Below are positions 6,804 to 14,704 of a stretch of 32,936 bases of DNA, piece after piece; within the stretch, counting starts at the first letter, position 1; every line of letters starts with the position of its first letter. This stretch comes from Capnocytophaga sp. Its GTDB lineage: Bacteria; Bacteroidota; Bacteroidia; Flavobacteriales; Flavobacteriaceae. Position numbers and translations under genes: made by a program. The DNA lies in the NCBI GenBank assembly GCA_030530525.1, contig JAUMUT010000001.1, forward strand, positions 178,896 through 211,831, in the 5' to 3' direction. The notes below the pieces were generated by a model. It saw only the letters and a program-made list of their open reading frames with translations, searched no databases and was not told the origin of the DNA.

Positions 6804-7762
6804 TGACAAGAGAAGAGCTTATATTAGATATTAACTCTATACTAGAAGAAAATGAGAATCTCTCAACCGTGGTTTATGCTGTTTTAAAAGAAACTTATGA
6901 AGTAAAACAGTTGGACATTGTTGAAGATGAAATTAAAAATATACAAAAAATCTTTATTGATAGTATTAAAAAAAATATTATAGATAAAGAGGAACTAATC
7001 TTACAAAAATTTTCTGAAGCAGATGATAGAAAGAGTGATATTTTTGAGTATGATTTGGAACTACCAAAAGAATTATGTTTTTTTAATGCTGAGTTAAACG
7101 ACACTATTTCTATTTTCAAGTTTAATAATGATAAAATTATAAACATAGAATCTCTAATAATTGAAATAGGGACAGAGGAAAAACAATTAAGATTGTTTAA
7201 AAAAATTACTCCTGTTGAAATTTTAGGAAGAGGAGGAATTGTATTATGGTTAAAATCAAATCAAAGATTTGAAAGTTTTAATGAACAAGTATTAAGATTT
7301 ACAGATAGCTTTTATGCTTTAAAAATTAATAATAGTATTTTCTTTACAAAGATTGATGTTTTAGAAAAAGTGTGTGGTTTTCATGATATTATAAATCGAG
7401 AAGCAATGATTAGTCTTTGTTGTATTCAAAAAATGTGCATTCTTAATGAACAAAGTATAGAAGGAATTAAAGAACTTATTTCTAATATTTCTTTTGCAAG
7501 AAAAGTTTTAAAAATTAAAAATTCTCCTGTGATAATCAACAACATCCCTAATGAAACTATCATTAAGTTCACAAAAACGTTCCCAAAGTTAAAAGGGAAA
7601 ATGAAATATACATCTGATGGAAAACAAATTATATTAAAAACAAAGTTATCAAAAGAATTATTTATAAAAATGTTAGATGATGCTTTTTTAACATCTGAAT
7701 TAACAAGGTTATTTTATGAAAGTAAAGCAAAAGATTACATCTCTTCAGAAGAGAATGAATAG
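6803..7762 (+). CDS. kwaB: KwaB, Kiwa anti-phage system DUF4868 protein
   Basis: 319 aa, soluble, intact, starting on the ATG that overlaps the kwaA stop. The first ~95 residues are charged and helical ('QKIFIDSIKKNIIDKEELI'); the central and C-terminal part matches the DUF4868 pattern, with 'FTDSFYALKINNSIFFTKIDVLEKVCGF' (~147-175), the A-x-x-x-L helix pair that follows, and a C-terminal DNA-binding-like segment 'IIKFTKTFPKLKGKMKYTSDGKQIILKTK'. In Kiwa, KwaB works with membrane KwaA to block phage DNA replication and transcription. Very AT-rich DNA relative to flanking housekeeping genes. Function is from family and gene order, not tested here. Confidence 0.8.
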   Translation: MTREELILDINSILEENENLSTVVYAVLKETYEVKQLDIVEDEIKNIQKIFIDSIKKNIIDKEELILQKFSEADDRKSDIFEYDLELPKELCFFNAELNDTISIFKFNNDKIINIESLIIEIGTEEKQLRLFKKITPVEILGRGGIVLWLKSNQRFESFNEQVLRFTDSFYALKINNSIFFTKIDVLEKVCGFHDIINREAMISLCCIQKMCILNEQSIEGIKELISNISFARKVLKIKNSPVIINNIPNETIIKFTKTFPKLKGKMKYTSDGKQIILKTKLSKELFIKMLDDAFLTSELTRLFYESKAKDYISSEENE

Positions 7763-7810
7763 AAAATAATTTGATACAAATCAAAATAAAATTTCAAACT
7801 TGTAATAAAT

Positions 7811-8857
7811 ATGCAAGAATTAGCAGAACAAATATTTGAAATACTAAAAGATTATCACTGTGATTACCCAGACACAAAACATAAAATGTCTGTTGAACAT
7901 ATTTTAAAATGGGCTGGACAATTTGGAGATGATGCAGAGTTTATACTAACAGAGCTTCTTCATTTCTTATCAAATGTATATGTGTCAAGAGAAAAAGCTA
8001 TTTCTATTCTAAAAAAACAGTTTGAATTTTTAAAAGGAAAATATAGGTATTCATCTATGGATGAATTTATTAAAAATACTTATTTTATTGATGTCCAAAA
8101 AGAAGAAAAAAGTCAGAAAGAAATCTTAGTTTTAGTAAAAGAAATATTACAAAAAGACTATAAGATAGACTATGATTCTTTACAACAAACACCTTCAAAG
8201 AAACATTATATTTATTTTGATGATATTTTGGCAACAGGGGGAACTATTTTCAAAAATCTAAAAAGTATATTTTACTCTAATTTATCAGATTTTGAAAAAA
8301 AAGAAAAAACAATAAATATATGTTTGTTTTGCTGTCATACATTAGGTTATAACAAAACTTTATGGAGACTAAAATATGAGTATAGTGATTCTGTATTTAA
8401 AGTTTTAAGTAATAATTTATGTTATTATCTTGTAGAAAATAGAATGGATTCAAGCCAAAAACTAAATTGTGCTTATCCAATAGATAAACAGTCTAATAAA
8501 GTTTTAGAATACATAGGGCAACTTAATGTAAACAACCCTAATTCTCCTCCTACATTTAGACCGGAACATTTACCCTTAGAAGAAACTTTTTTTAGTTCTA
8601 AAGAGAATAGAAATAAATTTGAGAAGATAATTTTAGACAAAGGATTAGAATTACTACAAAATATAAAAAAAGAAAATCCAGACTCTTATAAAAGGCCCTT
8701 AGGACATACTGTAAAATCACATAAAACATTGGGAACTGGCACTTTATTTTTTACTTGGAGAAATATTTCTAATACTTGTCCAATAGTTTTTTGGTGGGAT
8801 GCTGGTCATTATTGGACACCCTTGTTTTCACTTAAAAATAGAGGAGAATATGAGTAG
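7811..8857 (+). CDS. Phosphoribosyltransferase-like conflict protein (PRTase-CE type)
   Basis: 348 aa. The key motif is 'YIYFDDILATGGT' (133-145), the PRPP-binding loop of phosphoribosyltransferases (two acidic residues, then TGGT). It is preceded by an all-helical N-terminal region with 'KMSVEHILKWAGQF' and 'ILTELLHFLSNVYVSREKA', and followed by a long divergent C-terminal part ending in 'TGTLFFTWRNISNTCPIVFWWD.G..W.PLF'. This layout matches the PRTase-CE family predicted in bacterial immune and conflict systems, whose reaction is not established. It overlaps the NADAR gene by 8 bases, so the two are translationally coupled and probably act on related nucleotides such as ADP-ribose, NAD or PRPP derivatives (inference). 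Confidence 0.75.
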   Translation: MQELAEQIFEILKDYHCDYPDTKHKMSVEHILKWAGQFGDDAEFILTELLHFLSNVYVSREKAISILKKQFEFLKGKYRYSSMDEFIKNTYFIDVQKEEKSQKEILVLVKEILQKDYKIDYDSLQQTPSKKHYIYFDDILATGGTIFKNLKSIFYSNLSDFEKKEKTINICLFCCHTLGYNKTLWRLKYEYSDSVFKVLSNNLCYYLVENRMDSSQKLNCAYPIDKQSNKVLEYIGQLNVNNPNSPPTFRPEHLPLEETFFSSKENRNKFEKIILDKGLELLQNIKKENPDSYKRPLGHTVKSHKTLGTGTLFFTWRNISNTCPIVFWWDAGHYWTPLFSLKNRGEYE

Positions 8858-9455
8858 AAATGAAAGAAAATACAAAAAAGAAGAAGTCATTACTTTTAGA
8901 AGTACAAAAGAATCATTTGGAGCTTTATCTAATATGGCTTCTGGTTTTTCTATTTTGGTAAATGATGTTATTATTCCTTCATCAGAAGCTTTGTATCAGG
9001 CTTGTAGATATCCTCTTTTTCCTGCAATACAAGAGGAAATAATAAACCAAAATAGCCCAATGACAGCTAAAATGATTAGTAAAAAGTACTATAAATATAC
9101 TCGTCAAGATTGGGAACAAAAAAAATATGATATAATGTATTGGGTTTTAAAAATAAAACTTTTACATAATTATCATAGGCTCTCGGAACTTCTAAGGAAA
9201 ACAGAAGAAAAACCTATTGTAGAATTATCCAATAAAGATAGAGATTGGGGGGCAAAAGAAGAAAATGGCTTTTTAGTTGGTAAAAACGCTCTTGGCAGAT
9301 TATTAATGCAGTTAAGAAAGGAATTCATTTTAGAAGAACAGATTTTAGATAAAGTTTATCCTCCTAAAGTTTCTGGTTTCTTATTATATAATACAGAAAT
9401 AAGTATTATTTATAAGACAGATTTAGAAATGTTGTTTGACATTGATTTAAAGTAG
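8850..9455 (+). CDS. NADAR/YbiA-family ADP-ribose or N-glycoside-processing protein
   Basis: 201 aa. Start chosen at ATG 8850, which has a purine-rich GAGGAG at 8841-8846, rare in this window, and overlaps the PRTase-like stop; the longer frame from 8799 lies inside the upstream gene. NADAR hallmarks are all present: 'FGALSNMASGF' (23-33), 'PSSEALYQACRYP' (43-55), 'MTAKMISK' (71-78), 'W..KKYDIMYWVLKIK' (88-103), 'IVELSNKDRDWGA' (123-135) and 'GKNALGRLLMQLR' (144-156). Family members cleave N-glycosidic bonds (YbiA in flavin intermediates) or remove ADP-ribose from guanine in DNA. The ~45-residue C-terminal extension is unassigned. End of the AT-rich island. Confidence 0.85.
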   Translation: MSRNERKYKKEEVITFRSTKESFGALSNMASGFSILVNDVIIPSSEALYQACRYPLFPAIQEEIINQNSPMTAKMISKKYYKYTRQDWEQKKYDIMYWVLKIKLLHNYHRLSELLRKTEEKPIVELSNKDRDWGAKEENGFLVGKNALGRLLMQLRKEFILEEQILDKVYPPKVSGFLLYNTEISIIYKTDLEMLFDIDLK

Positions 9456-9502
9456 TCATTTTTTTTGTCCGTTTTTTACAATCGTATTCCCTGCGCTTGC
9501 TG

Positions 9503-9510
9503 TACTTTTG
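9503..9510 (+). promoter_or_regulatory. Promoter -7 element for the VOC protein gene
   Basis: TACTTTTG, 30 bases before the ATG at 9541. Confidence 0.55.
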
Positions 9511-9540
9511 CTCCCTGAATAACAAATATACATTATCAGA

Positions 9541-9918
9541 ATGAAATTAAACGCAGGTATTATCACCGAAAAATTAGCCGAGAGCAAGGCTTTCTACACC
9601 CAAGTATTACAATTTGGCGTTACTTTTGAAAACGACTTTTATTTGCTGTTGCACACCCCCAATCACGAGGCAGAAATTAGTTTTTTATTGCCTAACCACC
9701 CCTCACAACAGCCCATCTTCCAAAAACCTTTTACCCAACAGGGCGTATACCTCACCATTGAAGTAGAGAATGTAGATGACTATTACCACAAGCTAAAAGA
9801 ACAGGGCGTACCTATTGCCATAGACCTCCGTGAAGAACCTTGGGGCGATCGCCATTTTGCCATTGTAGATCCCAACGGCATTGGTATTGATATAGTAACC
9901 TACTCTGCTCCTGAGTAA
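9541..9918 (+). CDS. VOC-superfamily (glyoxalase/bleomycin resistance-like) protein
   Basis: 125 aa, one full pair of beta-alpha-beta-beta-beta modules: 'NAGIITEKLAESKAFYTQVLQFGVTFENDFYLLL' in the first half and 'VYLTIEVENVDDYYHKLKEQGVPIAIDL...WGDRHFAIVDPNGIGIDIV' in the second. The 'FAIVDPNG..I.IV' ending is diagnostic. Such proteins bind a metal or sequester small molecules; the substrate cannot be read from sequence. Single gene with its own promoter and a strong terminator at 9938-9966. Confidence 0.85.
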   Translation: MKLNAGIITEKLAESKAFYTQVLQFGVTFENDFYLLLHTPNHEAEISFLLPNHPSQQPIFQKPFTQQGVYLTIEVENVDDYYHKLKEQGVPIAIDLREEPWGDRHFAIVDPNGIGIDIVTYSAPE

Positions 9919-9937
9919 AATACTTAGTATAAAAATA

Positions 9938-9966
9938 AACTCCCGCTTATAACAAGCGGGAGTTTT
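9938..9966 (+). terminator. Strong terminator hairpin after the VOC gene
   Basis: Perfect 11-bp arms AACTCCCGCTT (9938-9948) and AAGCGGGAGTT (9954-9964) with a 5-base loop, ending in TTTT. Near-symmetrical, so it may act on both strands. Confidence 0.85.
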
Positions 9967-10047
9967 CTTATTAATTGACAATTAGTTAAGTTATAATACT
10001 CATACCAATCACTCAAAAAAATATTTTATAAAACACTATATAATAAG

Positions 10048-10079
10048 TTTGCTTATTATATAAAAACATATTACCTTTG
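10048..10079 (+). promoter_or_regulatory. Promoter of the DoxX-EVE-MarR operon
   Basis: TTTG at 10048-10051 and TACCTTTG at 10072-10079, 20 bases apart: near-ideal Bacteroidetes promoter, 27 bases before the ATG. Confidence 0.75.
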
Positions 10080-10105
10080 CACCCGAATTACAAATATTAA
10101 TTTTT

Positions 10106-10480
10106 ATGACAACCGCTACACTTATTGTACGTATTGTATTAGGGCTTATATTGGTAGTATTCCCTGTGAATGCTCTTTTTATTAAGGCTTTCAAGCCTAA
10201 GATGCCTGAAAAAGCACAGCATATTATGCTCGCTTTCCAAGAAACGGGCTATTTGCTTACTTTTGTGCAAGTAACAGAATTGATTGTAGGAATTTTGTTA
10301 CTCTCAGGGTATTTAACGCCCTTAGCAGTATTGATATTGTTACCTATCTCTATCAATATTTTGCTATTTCACCTCTTTGTAGCTCCTCCTGTGGTGGGAC
10401 CGGGCTTATTTATTTTCTTGATGAATATATTTTTACTATATTCATATAGAAATTATTACGAACTCCTATTCCATTTATAA
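10106..10480 (+). CDS. DoxX-like small membrane protein
   Basis: 124 aa with four hydrophobic helices (about residues 5-25, 45-65, 68-92 and 98-118). 'VRIVLGLILVVFPVNALF' at the start and 'GYLTPLAVLILLPISINILLFHLFVAP' match the DoxX-like pattern. Role unknown; family members are linked to redox or quinone-related membrane functions. Immediately followed (no gap) by the EVE-domain gene, so cotranscribed. Confidence 0.7.
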   Translation: MTTATLIVRIVLGLILVVFPVNALFIKAFKPKMPEKAQHIMLAFQETGYLLTFVQVTELIVGILLLSGYLTPLAVLILLPISINILLFHLFVAPPVVGPGLFIFLMNIFLLYSYRNYYELLFHL

Positions 10481-10933
10481 ATGAAAAAAAGACCTACTAA
10501 ATATTGGATAGTAGTGGCAAGCAAAGACCACGTACAAATGGGCGTGGCGGGAGGCTTTGCACAAGCCTGCCACGGCAAGGCACAACCCTTGAAACGTATG
10601 CAGGAGGGAGACGGTATTCTCTATTACTCTTCCAAACGCTATTTTGGCAAAGAAGACAAATGCCAAGCCTTCACAGCTATTGGCAGAGTGAAAGACGAGG
10701 AAGTCTATGCCTTTCAGATGAGTGAAAATTTCTGTCCGTTTAGGAGAAATATTACTTTTGTAGACTGTGAAGAAGCACCCATAGCCGACCTTATCGAGCT
10801 GTTAGACTTTATTCCCAACAAAAAAGCGTGGGGATATCCTTTCCGATTTGGTATTTTGGAAATATCCGAAAGCGATTTTAAACTTATAGCCTCTAAAATG
10901 TTACACGATGACCTCTCAGCCCTCCATTTTTAG
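10481..10933 (+). CDS. EVE-domain protein (UPF0310 family)
   Basis: 150 aa, one complete EVE domain related to PUA/YTH folds that read modified bases in nucleic acids. Signatures: 'KYWIVVASKDHVQMGVAGGFAQACHGKA' (7-34), 'GDGILYYSSKR' (43-53), 'AFTAIGRVKDEEVY' (63-76), 'FCPFRRNITF' (83-92) and 'WGYPFRFGILEISESDF' (116-132). The ATG directly abuts the DoxX stop. In many genomes stand-alone EVE proteins have no defence role; the operon with MarR suggests a stress-related setting. Confidence 0.85.
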   Translation: MKKRPTKYWIVVASKDHVQMGVAGGFAQACHGKAQPLKRMQEGDGILYYSSKRYFGKEDKCQAFTAIGRVKDEEVYAFQMSENFCPFRRNITFVDCEEAPIADLIELLDFIPNKKAWGYPFRFGILEISESDFKLIASKMLHDDLSALHF

Positions 10934-10934
10934 T

Positions 10935-11357
10935 ATGAATGCCGAAGAAAGCTCAGGGCTTTTACTTTGGCAAGTAAGTATGTTATGGCAACGCGAAATC
11001 AAAAAAGTGTTGCAACCTTTTGACCTCACACACGCCCAATTTGTACTCTTGGCGAGCGCTCAGTGGCTTGCCCAACAAGGAACGGAAATCACACAGGTAT
11101 CTTTGGCAAATTTCACCAAGATAGACCCAATGACCACCTCGCAAGTGGTGCGTACCTTGCAGAGCAAAAGCCTCATTACAAGGGAAGAGCACAAAACCGA
11201 CACGCGCGCCAAAGTAGTCGCTATCACCGCTCAAGGTGCCGAACTCATCGCGCAGGCAGTCGCTAAGGTCGAGGCTTTCGACAAGGAGTTTTTCAGCATT
11301 TTGGCAACTGAGCAACCCTCGTTCAATGCCCAACTGCACAAACTTTTGACGAATTAG
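10935..11357 (+). CDS. MarR-family transcriptional regulator
   Basis: 140 aa from ATG 10935, which sits one base after the EVE stop; an in-frame ATG at 10908 inside the EVE gene would add nine residues. Winged helix-turn-helix: 'FDLTHAQFVLLASAQWL' , 'ITQVSLANFTKIDPMTTSQVVRTLQSKSLITREEHKTDTRAKVVAITAQGAELI'. The D-x-R in the wing (DTRAK) is typical of MarR. Probably represses its own operon in response to phenolic or oxidative stress (family knowledge). A terminator follows at 11455-11498. Confidence 0.85.
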   Translation: MNAEESSGLLLWQVSMLWQREIKKVLQPFDLTHAQFVLLASAQWLAQQGTEITQVSLANFTKIDPMTTSQVVRTLQSKSLITREEHKTDTRAKVVAITAQGAELIAQAVAKVEAFDKEFFSILATEQPSFNAQLHKLLTN

Positions 11358-11454
11358 CAGAATCGTTTTGCTCCTTGTATTCATTTATAAAAGTTTTTCC
11401 GTTGCTATTAATGAGATAAATGCTTTGAAGAAGATATAAAACAAGGTACAAACA

Positions 11455-11498
11455 CCCTCTCCATTAGTAGGAAAAACTACCGTTGGGGAGGGATTTTT
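11455..11498 (+). terminator. Terminator after the DoxX-EVE-MarR operon
   Basis: CCCTCTCCATTAGTAG (11455-11470) pairs with CTACCGTTGGGGAGGG (11477-11492) with some wobbles and mismatches, loop GAAAAA, followed by ATTTTTA. Confidence 0.65.
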
Positions 11499-11563
11499 AT
11501 TCACTTCCGTATTTCGTATAAAAAATTCTGTGATTTGTATAATCCTATTTGCCCAAAATGCCG

Positions 11564-11571
11564 TACTTTTG
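11564..11571 (+). promoter_or_regulatory. Promoter -7 element for the SDR operon
   Basis: TACTTTTG. The leader to the ATG at 11688 is long, about 110 bases. Confidence 0.55.
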
Positions 11572-11687
11572 CACCCGTAAAACAAACGAATAGTGAATAG
11601 TGAATTGTGAATAGTTATCAGAAGGTAACAGCACTAATAAACTAAAAACTAATAATTAAAAATTAAGAACTTAAAAAAAGAACCATT
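11572..11687 (+). other. Long leader with short imperfect repeats upstream of the SDR operon
   Basis: Contains 'GAATAGTGAATAGTGAATTG' and 'TGAATAG' copies (about 11588-11615), then an A/T-rich 'ACTAATAAACTAAAAACTAA' stretch. No ORF or convincing structured RNA is visible; similar low-complexity leaders occur elsewhere in this window (around 3580). Confidence 0.4.
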
Positions 11688-12506
11688 ATGACAAAAGTAA
11701 TTGTTATTACAGGAGCAAGCTCTGGAATGGGCAAAGAAACTGCCAAAAAGCTCATTGGCGAAGGACATATCGTTTATACCCTCGCTCGCCGTATCGAGCA
11801 AATGGACGACCTTAAAAATCTGGGCGGACACCCTATCAAAATGGATATCGCCAGCGAAGAAGAGGTTACCAAAGCGGTACAAACCATTATAGAAAAAGAA
11901 GGACGTATAGACGTGCTTTGGAACAACGCTGGTTATGGATTGTACGGCTCGGTAGAAGATGTCTCCCTCGAAGAAGCCCGCAAGCAAATGGAGGTAAATG
12001 TATTCGGTTTGGCGCTGATGACCCAAAAAGTAGTGCCGTTTATGCGCGAGAAGAAATCGGGGTTGATAATCAACACTTCGTCGGTGGGAGGCAAGGTTTA
12101 TTTCCCTATGGGTGCTTGGTATCACGCCAGCAAACACGCCGTGGAGGGACTTAGCGATTGCCTTCGTTTGGAGCTGAAGCCGTTTGGAATAGATGTCGTA
12201 ATCCTCGAACCAGGCTTTATCGCTACCGAATTTGGAAGCGTACTTCTAAACAATTTCGAGAAAATATCCAAAGATTCTGCCTATTCCGAAATGATGAATG
12301 CCATCATCAGCAACACAAAAAAAACTGAAGCCGAGGGAAGCAATTCTCAACCAACCGTAATTGCCGATGCTGTGAGCAAAATCATCAAAACCAAAAACCC
12401 CAAAACGCGATACAGCGTAGGAAAAATGGCAAAACCGCTCATTTTCTTGCGTAATCTGGTAGGCGACAAGATGTACGACAAAATGGTAACCAGTCAATTG
12501 AAATAA
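11688..12506 (+). CDS. Short-chain dehydrogenase/reductase (SDR), classical type
   Basis: 272 aa NAD(P)-dependent oxidoreductase. Cofactor motif TGASSGMG (8-15) with 'LARR' (32-35) after the second strand, which suggests NADPH preference; NNAG (79-82); catalytic serine in 'INTSSVGG' (128-135); YHASK (145-149) with catalytic Tyr145 and Lys149; 'EPGFIATEFG' after strand six. Substrate unknown. The membrane protein gene starts 3 bases after its stop and an AraC regulator follows, forming a three-gene operon. Confidence 0.9.
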   Translation: MTKVIVITGASSGMGKETAKKLIGEGHIVYTLARRIEQMDDLKNLGGHPIKMDIASEEEVTKAVQTIIEKEGRIDVLWNNAGYGLYGSVEDVSLEEARKQMEVNVFGLALMTQKVVPFMREKKSGLIINTSSVGGKVYFPMGAWYHASKHAVEGLSDCLRLELKPFGIDVVILEPGFIATEFGSVLLNNFEKISKDSAYSEMMNAIISNTKKTEAEGSNSQPTVIADAVSKIIKTKNPKTRYSVGKMAKPLIFLRNLVGDKMYDKMVTSQLK

Positions 12507-12509
12507 AAA

Positions 12510-13010
12510 ATGGAAATATTCTCTTATACACAGAATTGGCTCAGGGGCGAACTCTTCGAGGGGAAGCTCGTCCTTGCTTTTGCTGTATGCACTGCCCTGC
12601 TGGGGGTTGTTTTTTGGAAATTCGGTACGGCTCCCACAGCCAAAGCCCTCCTTATTCCGCTACTCGTAGTAGGTGCTATCTATGTAGCTGTGGGAACGAC
12701 CCTTATCACTTCCAACCCCAAGCATCACGCTACCTTTGAAGCGCAATACAAAGAAGACCCCACCGCTTTTGCTCAAAGCGAAAAAGCGCGCGTAGAGGGT
12801 TTTCAATACCAGTATGTGATTTCTAAGGTGGTGGCTACCGTCTGCTTTATTGCGACCCTGCTTATTTTCTGGTTTTCCAAAAGCTACACCTGGCAGGGCG
12901 TGGGCATTGGGCTTACTTACTTCGGTTTGGTGGGCTTGGTAGTCGATTATTTCTCCCAGCACCGTGCTGAGGAATATTACGAACATATTTTACGCTTTAT
13001 CAATGGCTAA
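12510..13010 (+). CDS. Four-helix membrane protein of unknown function in the SDR operon
   Basis: 166 aa. Hydrophobic segments at about 20-36, 45-62, 103-122 and 128-144, with a charged loop 'HHATFEAQYKEDPTAFAQSEKARVEGFQ' between helices two and three. I recognise no named family. It lies between an SDR gene and an AraC regulator and overlaps the latter's ATG, so it is very likely cotranscribed and coregulated. Confidence 0.75.
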   Translation: MEIFSYTQNWLRGELFEGKLVLAFAVCTALLGVVFWKFGTAPTAKALLIPLLVVGAIYVAVGTTLITSNPKHHATFEAQYKEDPTAFAQSEKARVEGFQYQYVISKVVATVCFIATLLIFWFSKSYTWQGVGIGLTYFGLVGLVVDYFSQHRAEEYYEHILRFING

Positions 13011-13935
13011 TCCGTCCCCTACGAAACACTTAGAAAAAATATCACAACTCTACCAATGGTTGCCGAAAGACCATTTACAGCACCCATTGGTAGCCGTGAT
13101 TGACTTTTCTAAATACCAAGAACCTTTTCCCGAACATCAGGTCTTTACGTTTGGTTTTTACGCGCTACTGTTCAAAAACCATTGCACCAATAAAATGAAA
13201 TACGGACAGCAGTCTTGCGATTTTGAGAGTGGCAACCTCATTTGTATTGCTCCCAATCAGCAAGTGAGCTCTGGCGAAGCCAATGTATCTCTCGCCGAAG
13301 AGGTATCGGGATGGGGACTTTTCTTTCACCCCGACCTACTCAAAGGCACGAGCCTTAGCAGAGGAATGCGCGATTATACTTTCTTTGACTATGAGATAAA
13401 CGAATCGTTGCACCTCTCTCAAAAAGAGAAAAACCGATTGGCAGAGATAGTCGCACAGATAGCGGGCGAACTTTCTGAGAATATCGATAAGCATAGCCAA
13501 CGGCTCATTGTGAGCAATATCGAGCTGTTGCTCAATTATTGCACGCGCTATTACGACCGTCAGTTCATTACCCGCCGTGCCACCCATAGCGATACTCTCG
13601 CCAAGGTGGAAGAGGTGCTCGATACCTATTTCGCCGACCCCAAACGCTCTGAAAAAGGCTTGCCCTCGGTGAAATATCTTGCCAATGAAGTGTGTTTGTC
13701 GCCCAATTACCTGAGCGACCTACTCAAAAAGGAAACGGGAATGAATGCGCAAGACCACATTCACGCCCACCTTATCAAAGAAGCCCAATATCTGCTCTCC
13801 ACCACCAACAAGAGCGTCAGCGAATTGGCTTTTGAATTGGGCTTTGAGTATCCGCAGTATTTCTCTCGTTTGTTCAAACAGAAAACAGGCATTACCCCCA
13901 ATGCGTTTAGAGCCTCTGGGCAGGCTTCTTGTTAA
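13003..13935 (+). CDS. AraC-family transcriptional regulator of the SDR operon
   Basis: 310 aa from ATG 13003, which overlaps the preceding stop by 8 bases; the longer frame from 12964 lies within the upstream gene. The N-terminal ~180 residues form a cupin-like sensor ('HQVFTFGFYALLFKN', 'CDFESGNLICIAPNQQV', 'GWGLFFHPDLLKGT'). The C-terminal ~105 residues are the paired HTH domain: 'VKYLANEVCLSPNYLSDLLKKETG', 'HLIKEAQYLLSTTNKSVSELAFELGF', 'YFSRLFKQKTGITPNAFR'. Probably activates or represses the SDR operon (inference from position). Confidence 0.9.
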   Translation: MANPSPTKHLEKISQLYQWLPKDHLQHPLVAVIDFSKYQEPFPEHQVFTFGFYALLFKNHCTNKMKYGQQSCDFESGNLICIAPNQQVSSGEANVSLAEEVSGWGLFFHPDLLKGTSLSRGMRDYTFFDYEINESLHLSQKEKNRLAEIVAQIAGELSENIDKHSQRLIVSNIELLLNYCTRYYDRQFITRRATHSDTLAKVEEVLDTYFADPKRSEKGLPSVKYLANEVCLSPNYLSDLLKKETGMNAQDHIHAHLIKEAQYLLSTTNKSVSELAFELGFEYPQYFSRLFKQKTGITPNAFRASGQASC

Positions 13936-14008
13936 GGGAGAGGTAAGACAATATATAGAAATTTTCTTTTTCTGTAAAAAAAAAAGGTATACATTAACAA
14001 ATTATCCT

Positions 14009-14016
14009 TATCTTTG
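14009..14016 (+). promoter_or_regulatory. Promoter -7 element for the HXXEE protein gene
   Basis: TATCTTTG, 22 bases before the ATG at 14038. Confidence 0.6.
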
Positions 14017-14037
14017 CCTTAAATATAAAAGAAAATT

Positions 14038-14691
14038 ATGAATTTCTACAGAAATAACTGGTTTTACTTCTCCATAATATGGTTTATTGTTATTGCTTTT
14101 TATATGCTATTTTGGGGTGTGCATTGTTTTTCTCCTTTACAAATTATCTTGATTGCGAGCTTTATGGCATTGCTTATTCATCAGTTTGAGGAATATGTAC
14201 TGCCAGGAGGAGGTCCGGTAGTAGTGAATAAAGCTACTTTTAATGAACGAGCGCTCTTCCGCAATTTTCCTGGTAATATGCATTCCTCAATGATTGTTAA
14301 TCATTTAGCATACGCTATCTACTTGGTAGCGATTATATTTTCTGACCTTATTTGGTTAGGTGTAGCTACAATGTTTTTCAACCTCTTTCAACTTTTTGGA
14401 CACGGTTTGCAAATGAACAGAGTACTGAATACTTGGTACAATCCAGGACTTGCTTCCGTAATCTTCCTCTTTATTCCTATTAGTGTGTATTATTTTATTT
14501 TTATCATTGATAATGATTTGATTACTTCAATAGGCTGGTTTTATGGAACTTCGGCTTTTGTAGGAATGGTGTTGTTCTCTACCATTTTACCTGTACAACT
14601 GCTCAAAAACAAAAAATCTCCTTATGTAATTCCTGAATGGCAAGTACAACAACAAGAAAAACTACAACATAAATTCTGCTTAAAGAAATAA
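14038..14691 (+). CDS. HXXEE-domain membrane protein
   Basis: 217 aa with six to seven membrane helices. The name-giving motif is 'HQFEEY' (~43-48) in 'MALLIHQFEEYVLPGGGP', with conserved polar positions 'NHLAY' and 'FGHGLQMN' in later helices, consistent with a membrane-embedded catalytic or metal site. Function of the family is unknown. It has its own promoter and is 13 bases before the first gene of the immunity-like array. Confidence 0.85.
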   Translation: MNFYRNNWFYFSIIWFIVIAFYMLFWGVHCFSPLQIILIASFMALLIHQFEEYVLPGGGPVVVNKATFNERALFRNFPGNMHSSMIVNHLAYAIYLVAIIFSDLIWLGVATMFFNLFQLFGHGLQMNRVLNTWYNPGLASVIFLFIPISVYYFIFIIDNDLITSIGWFYGTSAFVGMVLFSTILPVQLLKNKKSPYVIPEWQVQQQEKLQHKFCLKK

Positions 14692-14704
14692 TCTCTATAC
14701 AATA

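Noticed and set aside
8799..8849. Upstream extension of the NADAR frame
   Set aside because: It lies within the coding end of the PRTase-like gene; ATG 8850 has a GAGGAG site and gives the usual NADAR start.
10481..10933. EVE-domain gene as part of a restriction or defence system
   Set aside because: It sits in a DoxX-EVE-MarR operon without nuclease or methylase partners, so an ordinary stress-related role is more likely.
11649..12137. 162-aa minus-strand ORF opposite the SDR gene
   Set aside because: The SDR gene on the plus strand has all catalytic motifs; the reverse frame has no family features.
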